Position numbers and translations under genes: made by a program. A DNA stretch of 11,710 bases from Actinomycetota bacterium (GTDB lineage Bacteria; Actinomycetota; Actinomycetes; S36-B12; UBA10799), in assembly GCA_003452655.1 (NCBI GenBank), contig DMNR01000107.1:7640-19349 (forward strand). Reading direction: 5' to 3'. Of this stretch, positions 1 to 7,147 are shown one piece after another (position 1 is the stretch's first letter; every line of letters begins with the position of its first letter). The notes under the pieces are model-generated. The model was not told the origin of the DNA. It did no database searches and saw nothing but the letters and a program-made list of their open reading frames with translations.

Positions 1-1915
1 CCGCATCGGCCACGTAAATTGGCGCCGTCCAGCACCCTCCCGCATCAGGATTCGGATCGCAGTAGCCGACGAGTTCTGAGTCCGTAATGTTCGCCTCAAA
101 TAGTCGGCCACCGGGGATCTGCTGCTGAATCCGATCAAGCCGACGGCGTTGTTGATCGATGGATAGTTGTTGCCCGTAAGGGTCAAGGTCAACAGCGACA
201 ACGCTCTCGGGCACGGCGGGACGGTGTTCGCCCTCGCGAGTCGCATCCACCGCGCCAGCCATAATCAGCGCGGACGTGCTGATCGCTGTGACCGCCAGGA
301 CCATGGCGACGGTGGGAGCGCTTCGGTGGCGAGCACGGCCCGCATCGCGCAACGCTAGCCGCGGGACCAACGAGGCGCGCTGTGCTCGCTGACTGAGGAA
401 CGCCAACAACTCCGGCAGAGCAAGAACCGCCCCCATCACGATCATGACGAAGAACAGCGCGAGAAGTCCCTGGCTCACTGGCTCAGCCGTCGACCCGGCC
501 CATTGGTTCAGCCCATTGAGGAGCGGCACGAACGAAATGCGACCCGCGATGTCACTCGTTGCTAGGCAGCCGACAATCCCAGCGACAGCCAGCGCGATCG
601 CGACCTTCGGAACCCTGGCACGCCTTGCGCCACGCCGGGTCGCAGCCTGGCGCGACGTCGTGCCATCCGCGGCCGCAACGGTCCGCAGAGCGGCACCCGC
701 GGCAGCGACACTCACCAGCACGCAGACCAGCCACACTGCGGCCACCTGCCAGCCGATCACGGGGGTGCCATCCAGGCGAGTCCGCAACACGTCTTGCATC
801 GATCCCCGCGCAAACACAAACGCCATGAGCCCGAGCACCACGCCACTGGACGCACCGAGCAGGCCCAGCACGAGGCCCTGGGTGACTACGATCAGCGACA
901 ACTGACGTCGCGAGGCACCGCTGCGGCTAACCACCTCCAAGTCCCGCTGACTCCGACGCGCACCGACAGCGAAAGCCGCACCAACGATCAGTCCGATGGC
1001 CAACAACGCCATCACCACGCCGACGCTCAACAGCGCGACGGCACCGCTGCTGTGGCTCGCCCGGAGACCGATCCGCTCAATCACGTTCCCATCTGACTGG
1101 ACGGAATCCATCGGTGCAAAGACGAGCAGGGGGCTTTCCGGAACATCCTCGCCCGGGAAGATATTTGCTGTCGGGAATGCTTCCTCTGGAGCCATCCCGG
1201 CAGGCAGAATCACCCTCAGGGAAGGTGTGCTCACGTCCTGTCCGACGTCGCCCGCGGCGGTGCTGACTGGCCCCTTTTCGCCCTGCAGATAAAAACTGTT
1301 TCGGTCATACAGCAGGGGCGCTTCAAGACTGCCTACGATCGTTGCTCGCGCCACCTGCAGGGTTGGTTCGTCGGTGCCATTCCAGTTTCGGGATTCCACA
1401 GTCACCTGGTCACCGGGTGAAACGCTCAACCTGTCGAGATCGCTGTGCCCCAGCGCAATTTCGGTCGGACCCACGGGAGTTCGTCCGTCGACGAGTTCGA
1501 CAGTCCCCTCGTCGAACACCGGGTCGATCGGGCCAGTCAGCGGGCGGGCGATGGGCACGGAACGTTCGCCCGCGACAATCGTGATCTCACCAATGCTCGC
1601 CTCGTTGTCGGTATAGATCGAACCTGGCGGCAGCGATTCGATGAGTTCAGCCCGCTGCTGCTGGCGTTGCGCTGAAGTGAAAACGGCGTCGGAGCTGGCG
1701 CCCGGCGGATCATAGGAGAGCGTGACATCGACGTTGCCGTACTGAGATCGCCAGTACTTGTCGCCGTCAACATCTCCCGTTTCGTAAGTCACCAACACCA
1801 GCGTGGAGATCAGGACCGGCAGCGCGATCATCGCTGCGATGAGCAGACTGCGGGCCTTGTGGCGCAGCATCGTGCGGCGCGCAATCCTCGCGGAGGGCCG
1901 CCACCCCTTGATCAC
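1..1915 (-). CDS. FtsX-like ABC transporter permease (partial, C-terminus outside window)
   Basis: Integral membrane subunit of an ABC transporter of the MacB/FtsX class, the partner of the ATPase just upstream. The frame is open without a stop from a GTG at 1915 to the left edge (638 codons seen). The GTG overlaps the ATPase stop in the 4-bp motif GTGA, which supports translational coupling and this start. Hydrophobic segments lie at about residues 24-45, 289-317, 341-369, 388-412, 437-456, 484-505 and 535-556. A large extracytoplasmic domain (about 46-288) follows the first helix, and a second one begins after about 560. This is the two-module plan of long FtsX permeases (one TM, big external domain, three TM, then repeated); the last TM cluster should lie off the window. 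The substrate cannot be read from sequence. PadR-controlled actinobacterial relatives are often linked to antimicrobial or lipid export, but that is inference. Confidence 0.9.
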   Translation of the reverse strand, partial: MIKGWRPSARIARRTMLRHKARSLLIAAMIALPVLISTLVLVTYETGDVDGDKYWRSQYGNVDVTLSYDPPGASSDAVFTSAQRQQQRAELIESLPPGSIYTDNEASIGEITIVAGERSVPIARPLTGPIDPVFDEGTVELVDGRTPVGPTEIALGHSDLDRLSVSPGDQVTVESRNWNGTDEPTLQVARATIVGSLEAPLLYDRNSFYLQGEKGPVSTAAGDVGQDVSTPSLRVILPAGMAPEEAFPTANIFPGEDVPESPLLVFAPMDSVQSDGNVIERIGLRASHSSGAVALLSVGVVMALLAIGLIVGAAFAVGARRSQRDLEVVSRSGASRRQLSLIVVTQGLVLGLLGASSGVVLGLMAFVFARGSMQDVLRTRLDGTPVIGWQVAAVWLVCVLVSVAAAGAALRTVAAADGTTSRQAATRRGARRARVPKVAIALAVAGIVGCLATSDIAGRISFVPLLNGLNQWAGSTAEPVSQGLLALFFVMIVMGAVLALPELLAFLSQRAQRASLVPRLALRDAGRARHRSAPTVAMVLAVTAISTSALIMAGAVDATREGEHRPAVPESVVAVDLDPYGQQLSIDQQRRRLDRIQQQIPGGRLFEANITDSELVGYCDPNPDAGGCWTAPIYVADA

Positions 1916-2673
1916 AGCGGGCCCAACAAGTCTCGCGGATCGCCGGGTCCGCCTGTGTCGTCGATGATTAGGCCGTCGCGCAGGAACACAGTCCGGTCGG
2001 CCCAGGCGGCATGTCGAGCGTCATGCGTTACGAGGATTGCAGCCGCCCCGGCATCAACCTTTGCGCGTAGGAGTCGCAGGACCGCCTCGCCCGATACCGA
2101 ATCCAGCGCACCGGTCGGCTCGTCGGCCAGGATCAGCTTGCGATCGCCAATCAGTCCACGAGCGATTGCCACCCGTTGTTGCTGGCCGCCAGACATTTCT
2201 TCCGGGAACTTGTCAACGGAGGACTCGAGTCCGACCTCGATCAGTGCTTCGGTCGCCAATCGGTAGGCACGTTTGGTCTTTTCGCCCGCGAGTTCCAACG
2301 GCAGTGCGACATTCTCTTTCGCAGTCAACGAAGACACCAAGTTAAGTGCCTGGAAGACGTATCCAACAGCACCAAGCCGAGCCTGCGCCCGTGCGGCCGA
2401 AGACTGGCCGACGAGCGCGCGGCCACAGATCGAAACGCACCCAGCGGATGGTGACTCGACACCACCAGCTAGCTGCAGCAACGTCGACTTACCGCTGCCG
2501 CTCGGGCCCATCACTGCGACGAACTCTCCCTCGTGCACGGTCAGCGTTACGCCACGCAAGGCTTGCACGGCGAGTTGCGCTTCGCCGTAGACCTTCGACA
2601 CGTCAAGAAGCTCTAAAGGTGGCGGAGTCGCGATGACTGATGGCGATCTCTCCGTGATTGCCTGGGTGCTCAT
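1912..2673 (-). CDS. ABC transporter ATP-binding protein, MacB/LolD-type
   Basis: Cytoplasmic ATPase that powers the FtsX-like permease encoded next. The 253-residue protein has all nucleotide-binding motifs: Walker A GPSGSGKST at 56-64, Q-loop VFQ at 106-108, signature SGGQQQR at 161-167, Walker B LILADEP at 180-186 with the catalytic Glu, D-loop near 190, and switch His217 in VTHD. Length and motif spacing match the MacB/LolD/YknY exporter-type ATPases. A roughly 20-residue Ser/Thr/Pro-rich N-terminal extension precedes the domain. The ATG at 2673 overlaps the padR stop (ATGA) and the stop overlaps the permease GTG (GTGA), so three genes form one coupled operon. Family assignment is secure; substrate is unknown. 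Confidence 0.96.
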   Translation of the reverse strand: MSTQAITERSPSVIATPPPLELLDVSKVYGEAQLAVQALRGVTLTVHEGEFVAVMGPSGSGKSTLLQLAGGVESPSAGCVSICGRALVGQSSAARAQARLGAVGYVFQALNLVSSLTAKENVALPLELAGEKTKRAYRLATEALIEVGLESSVDKFPEEMSGGQQQRVAIARGLIGDRKLILADEPTGALDSVSGEAVLRLLRAKVDAGAAAILVTHDARHAAWADRTVFLRDGLIIDDTGGPGDPRDLLGPL

Positions 2674-3278
2674 CGGTTCTCCTCAACCAGATTGACGACC
2701 CGTTCGGGCACCGGCTTCGCTGCGCGGCGAGCGGGCGATTCGCGCCGTCTGCTCGCTTGGGTGAGTAGGCGAGATTCCACGTGGTCTAACCAACGAATCT
2801 CAGCCTCTGTCTGAAACACCATCGACTCTAGGGCGAGAGACCAACCCATCGCTTCGGCATCTGCAAACGACTCGTCGTCGCTGGGCTTGAGTCGAGTCAC
2901 GTCGCGCAATGCACGCATGCTCGATACGCGTTGGCGCGCAATCACGTCGCGAACATCGACGAGATCGGTCGCAGCCGCGAGAGACAGCTTCATCGCGAGC
3001 TCGTCACGCGGTGGGCTGGTGCGATCGATCGGGTCAGTGAACCAAGCGGTCGCTGCAGCACGACCAGCGTTGGTGACGTCGTGAATCACGTGTCCATCTG
3101 ATGTTGGTGCGGCCGCGGTCACCAGGCCGTCACGCTCGAGTCGCTGCAGCGTCGAGTACACCTGCCCGACGTTGAGCGGCCAGACAGATCCCGTTCGTGC
3201 TTCGAATTCCCCGCGCAATTCATATCCGTGCTGAGGCGAATCACACAGGATTGCTAGCAGTGCCATCCGGACGCTCAT
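2670..3278 (-). CDS. PadR family transcriptional regulator
   Basis: DNA-binding repressor, 202 residues. The N-terminal 80 residues form the PadR winged helix-turn-helix: an alpha-1 segment starting MALLAILCDSPQHGYEL, then the recognition region VGQVYSTLQRLERDGLV and a wing with the usual basic and acidic residues. Residues about 90-175 are helical and charged, as expected for the PadR C-terminal dimerisation domain, and the last 25 residues are basic. The ATG at 3278 is preceded by a purine-rich GAGGGG at about 7 nt spacing. It is the first gene of an operon with the ABC ATPase and permease. PadR repressors commonly control their own operon and an adjacent exporter and release DNA on binding a small molecule; that role is inferred from context and from the palindromes upstream. 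Confidence 0.94.
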   Translation of the reverse strand: MSVRMALLAILCDSPQHGYELRGEFEARTGSVWPLNVGQVYSTLQRLERDGLVTAAAPTSDGHVIHDVTNAGRAAATAWFTDPIDRTSPPRDELAMKLSLAAATDLVDVRDVIARQRVSSMRALRDVTRLKPSDDESFADAEAMGWSLALESMVFQTEAEIRWLDHVESRLLTQASRRRESPARRAAKPVPERVVNLVEENR

Positions 3279-3301
3279 GTTCGATCCCCTCGCTCCTCGC
3301 T

Positions 3302-3333
3302 ATGCATACTGCGTATGTATACCCCGTATGCAT
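3302..3333. promoter_or_regulatory. Candidate PadR operator: nested inverted repeats in front of the padR-ABC operon
   Basis: ATGCATAC (3302-3309) and GTATGCAT (3326-3333) form an exact 8-bp inverted repeat. Inside it a second arm, GTATGTAT (3313-3320), pairs with the first arm with one mismatch across a 3-base spacer. PadR-family operators are typically ATAC/GTAT or ATGT/ACAT palindromes, so sequence and position fit an autoregulatory site. The minus-strand TATACAT-like element inside it could serve as the -10 box, so binding would block the polymerase. The site lies 24-55 bases upstream of the padR ATG. Confidence 0.6.
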
Positions 3334-3485
3334 CGCCTCCGCCTGCAACTCAGCGGAGAAATCTCGCCGTGTCGCAGTGCGCTGCTCACGGACGACGTTC
3401 GGGTAAGCAGGCGGAACGGAGGGCTATTGGGTACGGCATTCGGTGCCCACATGCTGGAATGCGGTCGGCGTGGGTTTGCCCAGGC

Positions 3486-3968
3486 TTAATCGTCGATGTG
3501 CTCGATACCCCGCTCGGCTGCTAGTGCAACTGCGTCCTTCATCGCCCTTAGCTCGTCGGCAGAGTGCCCTTGCCAATTTGTAACCTCGCCGACGACTCTC
3601 ACTGGTTGCCGGGTGCGATATGACCTCGTGGGATTGCCTGGGAACTTCTTGTCCGTCACGTTGGGATCATCTTCAAGCGGCCCAGCCGGTTCGACTACGT
3701 AGATCCTTACGGGGCCGTCACCGAGTGCCAGTTCGGCTCCCCAGATAGCCGGACCGAGGTTGGCGCTGAGGTACACAAAGTTCGCGCTCTTCCGTTTACC
3801 GTAGTTCGACGGGTTGCCCGGCGTGATGGAGTCTCCGTGCTTCAAATCTGCTTTCGTCCCGTGGAAGAATGCTGCCACGAATTCGGGTCGTTGCCGATTG
3901 TCACCGAGCTGATGTGCTGGTGATTCCCCGCTGCCAGCGCCAGTAACTGCCGCAGATTCGCTTGCCAT
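3486..3968 (-). CDS. arr: NAD+--rifamycin ADP-ribosyltransferase (Arr)
   Basis: Cytoplasmic enzyme that transfers ADP-ribose from NAD+ to the C23 hydroxyl of rifamycins and so inactivates them. The 160 residues align by eye along the whole Arr family. Family landmarks in order are FFHGTKADL (His36), YLSANLGPAIWGAEL (Tyr66), EDDPN (Asp101), then FPGNPTRSYRT and PVRVVGEVTNW. His36, Tyr66 and Asp101 are spaced 30 and 35 residues apart, the same as His19/Tyr49/Asp84 of mycobacterial Arr. The N-terminus is about 17 residues longer than the mycobacterial protein. The ATG at 3968 has GGAGG six bases upstream, so the extension looks real. It stands alone between a VapBC pair and the PadR-ABC operon, both on the same strand. 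No GGGGC...GCCCC rifamycin-associated element is visible upstream, so rifamycin induction through that route is not supported. Confidence 0.95.
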   Translation of the reverse strand: MASESAAVTGAGSGESPAHQLGDNRQRPEFVAAFFHGTKADLKHGDSITPGNPSNYGKRKSANFVYLSANLGPAIWGAELALGDGPVRIYVVEPAGPLEDDPNVTDKKFPGNPTRSYRTRQPVRVVGEVTNWQGHSADELRAMKDAVALAAERGIEHIDD

Positions 3969-4190
3969 GGTTTTCCTCCGGTGGTTGCGTCGAGCGACTC
4001 AAACGCGTGTCGACTCATGTCCTCGGTGACGCAGGACGCGAATCGCAAACACTCGCATCCTGAAGTTTCGAATTCCCCATTGTGCAGCAGCCACTCGCGC
4101 CAGAGATCGGCCCCGCGCTCGTCCAAATCGCGAGCACCCGACCCCACGACAAGCCGACCACAACTGGACGTTTCTCACCGCAGCGCATTG

Positions 4191-4574
4191 CTAGATCGAA
4201 ACGATGTCAAGTGCGCGGTTGGCTGAATCAGCAAGCGCTTTGATGTCTGAATAGTTACTAGTTAGAACTGCGCGATCGTAGCGAAGTGCAACCTCGACCA
4301 CCATCGCGTCCACGGCCTCCACTTCTCGGTCGCCGGTGTTTGCCAGAAGCCCACCAGCGGCCCGCGCAGCGTCCGCGTTGAGCTGCTCCATCTGAGCGCC
4401 AGCGAGGAAACGTGCCAGCGGCGGACTTTTGCCCCGCCACGCCTCAGTCAGTACGCCTGCGGGGACTATCGGAGCGGCGCGCCGTTCCAGTGCACGCTTA
4501 TGGATAGCCCACACTCTGCGGTCATTGTTCTCCGCAGCTATCAACGCCCCGGTGTCATAAACGAACCCGGTCAT
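4191..4574 (-). CDS. vapC: VapC-type PIN-domain toxin (ribonuclease)
   Basis: Toxin of a type II toxin-antitoxin system; PIN-domain toxins are Mg2+-dependent endoribonucleases that usually cut tRNA or rRNA. The 127-residue length is typical. The acidic active-site residues are visible: Asp7 in the opening strand FVYDTGALIA, Glu44 in VLTEAW, Asp89 in AVDAMVVEVA and Asp110 in the final motif LTSNYSDI. The ATG at 4574 overlaps the antitoxin stop (ATGA), the usual vapBC arrangement in which antitoxin is translated first. Target RNA cannot be predicted. The stop is 222 bp from the arr start. Confidence 0.9.
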   Translation of the reverse strand: MTGFVYDTGALIAAENNDRRVWAIHKRALERRAAPIVPAGVLTEAWRGKSPPLARFLAGAQMEQLNADAARAAGGLLANTGDREVEAVDAMVVEVALRYDRAVLTSNYSDIKALADSANRALDIVSI

Positions 4575-4870
4575 TCGCCGGGCACACCGATCGCATCAAG
4601 TTCCCGATCCGCAGCTGCCAGTTCCTCCGGCGTCAATGCAGAGTTCTCGGCTTCCCATGCGGCAACCCCTTGAAGCCCACTACGGATTAACAACACCATG
4701 CGAGCACCCTCCGCGAGTAATGCCGAGGGTGTGACTCCCTCGGCTTTTGCGACGTCTTCGATCCGGTCGTATAGCTCAGCATCAATGGAGTGCGACTTCT
4801 TAGTGACGGTTGCTCTACCCTGGTCAGATGAGTCCGGGATGGTAGGTGGCGTCGGTGATCGCGATGCCAA
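4571..4870 (-). CDS. vapB: VapB-like ribbon-helix-helix antitoxin (start uncertain)
   Basis: Antitoxin partner of the PIN toxin. The conserved part runs from Val (codon at 4807) as VTKKSHSIDAELYDRIEDV, then KAEGVTPSALLAEGARMVLL. This reads as a short beta strand and two helices of a ribbon-helix-helix DNA-binding fold. It is followed by an acidic C-terminal tail (ALTPEELAAADRELDAIG) of the type that wraps the toxin. The start is a problem: the residue where homologues would begin is GTC, not GTG, although GGGTAGAG sits just upstream like a ribosome binding site. The nearest in-frame ordinary start upstream is TTG at 4870, used here. It has no Shine-Dalgarno and adds about 21 Ser/Pro-rich residues antisense to the diguanylate cyclase 5' end. 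Earlier in-frame starts (up to 5074) only give a Ser/Arg-rich antisense of the repeat region. The stop overlaps the vapC ATG. Confidence 0.7.
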   Translation of the reverse strand: MASRSPTPPTIPDSSDQGRATVTKKSHSIDAELYDRIEDVAKAEGVTPSALLAEGARMVLLIRSGLQGVAAWEAENSALTPEELAAADRELDAIGVPGE

Positions 4871-6083
4871 TGAACGTAATCGCCGTGCGGACGCTCGTGA
4901 CCGTGAAGCGGATGCCCGTGACCGCCGTGCGGACGCCCGTGACCATGAAGCGGCCGCCCGTGACCGCCGTGCGGACGCCCGTGACCATGAAGCGGATGCC
5001 CGTGATAGGGATTCATTGAAGAAGTCGGTCGAAGGAGAACGCCTCGACCATGTATTCGAAGCTGTTGCCAGCAACGTGGCGCGGCTTAGTCCAGCCGACA
5101 GATCTGACTCGGCTCGCCTGCGTGACTTGTCTGCCGAAGACCGCGCTTCGTCTGCCGAAGACCGGCGGCAGGCTCAAGTCGAACGCGATAAGGGCGCTGT
5201 TCCGGCGTCGGCCGTTGCTGCCGAAAGGGATTTGTTAGCAGACAGGCGTGACGTCGCCGCTGACGCGCGCGACGCTTCCCGTGACGTCCGTGATCAAAAT
5301 TCCAACGAGCGCGACAGCACCTATTCCCAGGCCGTTGCGGCTGATGCTGAACACCGCGATGTCGACCGGGACCGGGCGACATTGGATCGTGAACGGTCGG
5401 CGGGCAACCGCGAAGATTCTTCTGCAAACCGTGACGACTCGCAGCAAGATCGAGAGTTCTCTGCGACTGACCGACACGAGACTCGCCATCGTCACCAGGG
5501 CGAGATCACAAACATGGAGGAACAACATGCCGCCGCGTTTCAGGATTCACGACGCGATTCCTTGACTGGACTGGCTAACCGACGTGAATTAGATGAGCGC
5601 CTCGCGCAAGGATTTGACGGCGATTCACCGCCAGGCTTTTCACCAGTCCTAATGTTTTGCGACATCGACCATTTCAAGCAAATCAATGATGTGCACGGAC
5701 ACGCGGCAGGCGACAGCGTCCTTAAAGTCGTCGGCGCACGAATCGCGGGAACAGTGAGCGCCACGGACCTCGCGGCCAGAGTCGGAGGGGACGAGTTTGT
5801 TGTTGTTACCGATCAACCAACAACGATCGCGCAGGCCCTGGAATTCGCCAATCAAGTTCGTCTTGCTGTCAGCGAACCTATACCCCTGCGCTTAGGCTCC
5901 GGCCCGGCGAAAGTGAAAGTCAACGTAAGCATCGGTCTGGCCTCTGCCGCCCAATGCCTGGACGGTCGACAACTGCTCGGCAAGGCCGACATGGCCCTGC
6001 GCGAAGCCAAGAACTCCGGCCGAGACCGCTGCGTTCCCTACCTCGACCAGGCAGCACCCGGCCCCGACCGAGCCCTGCATTAG
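4839..6083 (+). CDS. GGDEF diguanylate cyclase with long charged heptad-repeat N-terminus
   Basis: Makes cyclic di-GMP from two GTP. With the ATG at 4839 it is 414 residues. The catalytic domain occupies about residues 240-405: DSLTGLANRRELDERL entry motif, metal-binding FCDIDHFKQINDVHG, then the intact signature GGDEF at 316-320, and LGKADMALREAKNSGRD near the end. The I-site RxxD expected five residues before GGDEF reads SATD, so canonical product inhibition is probably lost. The N-terminal half has no membrane segment. It is an Arg/Asp/Glu/Ala-rich series of heptads (ADARDRE, ADARDHE, later SAEDRAS, AADARDA) predicted to be a long coiled coil for dimerisation or partner binding. The frame stays open upstream to ATG 4698 and GTG 4803; 4839 was chosen because it avoids the antitoxin core, but no strong ribosome binding site marks any of them. 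Confidence 0.88.
   Translation: MVGGVGDRDANERNRRADARDREADARDRRADARDHEAAARDRRADARDHEADARDRDSLKKSVEGERLDHVFEAVASNVARLSPADRSDSARLRDLSAEDRASSAEDRRQAQVERDKGAVPASAVAAERDLLADRRDVAADARDASRDVRDQNSNERDSTYSQAVAADAEHRDVDRDRATLDRERSAGNREDSSANRDDSQQDREFSATDRHETRHRHQGEITNMEEQHAAAFQDSRRDSLTGLANRRELDERLAQGFDGDSPPGFSPVLMFCDIDHFKQINDVHGHAAGDSVLKVVGARIAGTVSATDLAARVGGDEFVVVTDQPTTIAQALEFANQVRLAVSEPIPLRLGSGPAKVKVNVSIGLASAAQCLDGRQLLGKADMALREAKNSGRDRCVPYLDQAAPGPDRALH
4881..5006 (+). repeat. Three tandem 42-bp coding repeats in the diguanylate cyclase gene
   Basis: Units 4881-4922, 4923-4964 and 4965-5006 each begin CGCCGTGCGGACGC and end CCCGTGAC or CCCGTGAT, with only a few substitutions between copies. Each encodes two heptads (RRADARD + READARD or HEADARD), so the unit is two 21-bp half-repeats. 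A 21-bp spacing recurs farther on (GTCTGCCGAAGACCG at 5129 and 5150). The number of units is a multiple of the reading frame, so copy changes would lengthen or shorten the coiled coil without a frameshift. Confidence 0.9.
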
Positions 6084-6274
6084 CAACCGCCTTCGAGCGA
6101 AACCGGATCTTGTCGCGTGGCAACGTCCGTGCCGGGTCCGGCATCTCTTCGGCAACGCGACGCACACAGGGCAATGGGGCCCGCGGGCAAGAGTTAGTGA
6201 GTAGGGTCTTGCGATGGCCGTCCGGACCGACGTTCAACGCCATGCCAAGTGGCCCGTACCCGTCAGGAGCGAAC

Positions 6275-7024
6275 ATGGTTTACCCGTTCCCCAGCCAAGA
6301 GCCAACGCTGTCGTACTACAACCTCGGGTGCGCCATGGTGTGGCCGAACCTGATGCTGTGGACCAAGCGTGACTGGCGCGGCCAGCAGTTCCTCGGGAAT
6401 CCGGGCGAGGGCGTCGTGGTAGCCGCCAACCACCTGTCGTGGTTCGACCCGCTCCTGTTGCTGCACTATTCAAACGACGCGAACCGTCCCGCCAGGTTCC
6501 TCGCCAAGGACTCACTGTTTAACCTACCGATGCTCGGAACCGTCATGACCGGCGCCGGAGCGATTCCGGTTAAGCGAACGTCCGCCGACGCCGCCGCGGC
6601 AGTCGAGTCAGCGGTGGCGGCGGTCGAGGCGGGCGAGGCCGTATGGGTCTACCCCGAGGGGACAATCACGCGCGACCCAGATCTGTGGCCAATGACCGGG
6701 AAGACCGGAGCGGCACGGATCGCACTCGAGAGCGGGGCACCAGTCATCCCCGTCGCACACTGGGGAGTGCAGGAATTGATGGGCCCCTACAAAGTCGAAT
6801 TGAACTTGATCCCTCGCAAGACGATTCACGTTGAGGCTGGGCCACCTGTCAATCTCGACGACCTCCGGGACCGGCCAATTACAGAGGCCATCCTGCAAGT
6901 CGCGACCAATCGAATCCTGGACACGATCACCAACATGGAAGCCGAGCTCCGAGGTGAAGATCCGCCCAAGGGCCGTTGGAGTATGAAAGAGAAGGAGCGG
7001 GTCCCGATCAAGCGATCTCTGTAG
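6275..7024 (+). CDS. 1-acyl-sn-glycerol-3-phosphate acyltransferase (PlsC/LPLAT family)
   Basis: Membrane-associated acyltransferase of phospholipid synthesis that would add the second acyl chain to lysophosphatidic acid to make phosphatidic acid. The 249-residue protein has the family motifs in order: NHLSWFD (His53, Asp58) as motif I, GAIPVKR at 95-101 as motif II, YPEGTITRD around Glu128-Gly129 as motif III, and VIPVAH at 157-162 as motif IV. An N-terminal hydrophobic stretch (about 12-29) may dip into the membrane. The ATG at 6275 has AGGAG five bases upstream; an in-frame ATG at 6242 lacks one. It stands 191 bp after the cyclase, so it need not be in the same transcript. LPLAT members also act on other lysolipids or mannosylated lipids, so exact acceptor is inferred. 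Confidence 0.92.
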   Translation: MVYPFPSQEPTLSYYNLGCAMVWPNLMLWTKRDWRGQQFLGNPGEGVVVAANHLSWFDPLLLLHYSNDANRPARFLAKDSLFNLPMLGTVMTGAGAIPVKRTSADAAAAVESAVAAVEAGEAVWVYPEGTITRDPDLWPMTGKTGAARIALESGAPVIPVAHWGVQELMGPYKVELNLIPRKTIHVEAGPPVNLDDLRDRPITEAILQVATNRILDTITNMEAELRGEDPPKGRWSMKEKERVPIKRSL

Positions 7025-7147
7025 GACCAGCGTCACGTGCGACCAGATCGAATTCGCCACAAGGGCAGCTTTCGACGCGTGTGAGTAGCCTGCTGGCAAT
7101 CACGCGAGCGCGATTGCGGTCCGTGCAACCGGATCGAGAGGTGTGCT

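Noticed and set aside
444..1096. Plus-strand open frames opposite the permease
   Set aside because: Antisense shadows of the FtsX-like permease, which is open across the whole region and has clear membrane segments.
3417..3485. Possible arr terminator (GGGTAC...GTGCCC and TGGG...CCCA pairs)
   Set aside because: Stems are short or contain a mismatch, and no T-run follows on the minus strand.
3842..4147. Minus-strand open frame of 101 codons (GTG start) in front of and overlapping arr
   Set aside because: It overlaps the first 127 bases of arr in another frame, has no ribosome binding site at its GTG and resembles no family. The non-overlapping part (3969-4147) has plausible codon bias, so a decayed gene fragment cannot be excluded.
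4687..5074. Minus-strand Ser/Arg-rich and His/Gly-rich open frames across the 42-bp repeats
   Set aside because: Low-complexity antisense of the diguanylate cyclase repeats; the open frames follow from the repeat composition.
5954..6274. Upstream extension of the PlsC frame
   Set aside because: It overlaps the cyclase 3' end, is Arg/Pro-rich like an off-frame translation, and a strong AGGAG marks ATG 6275.
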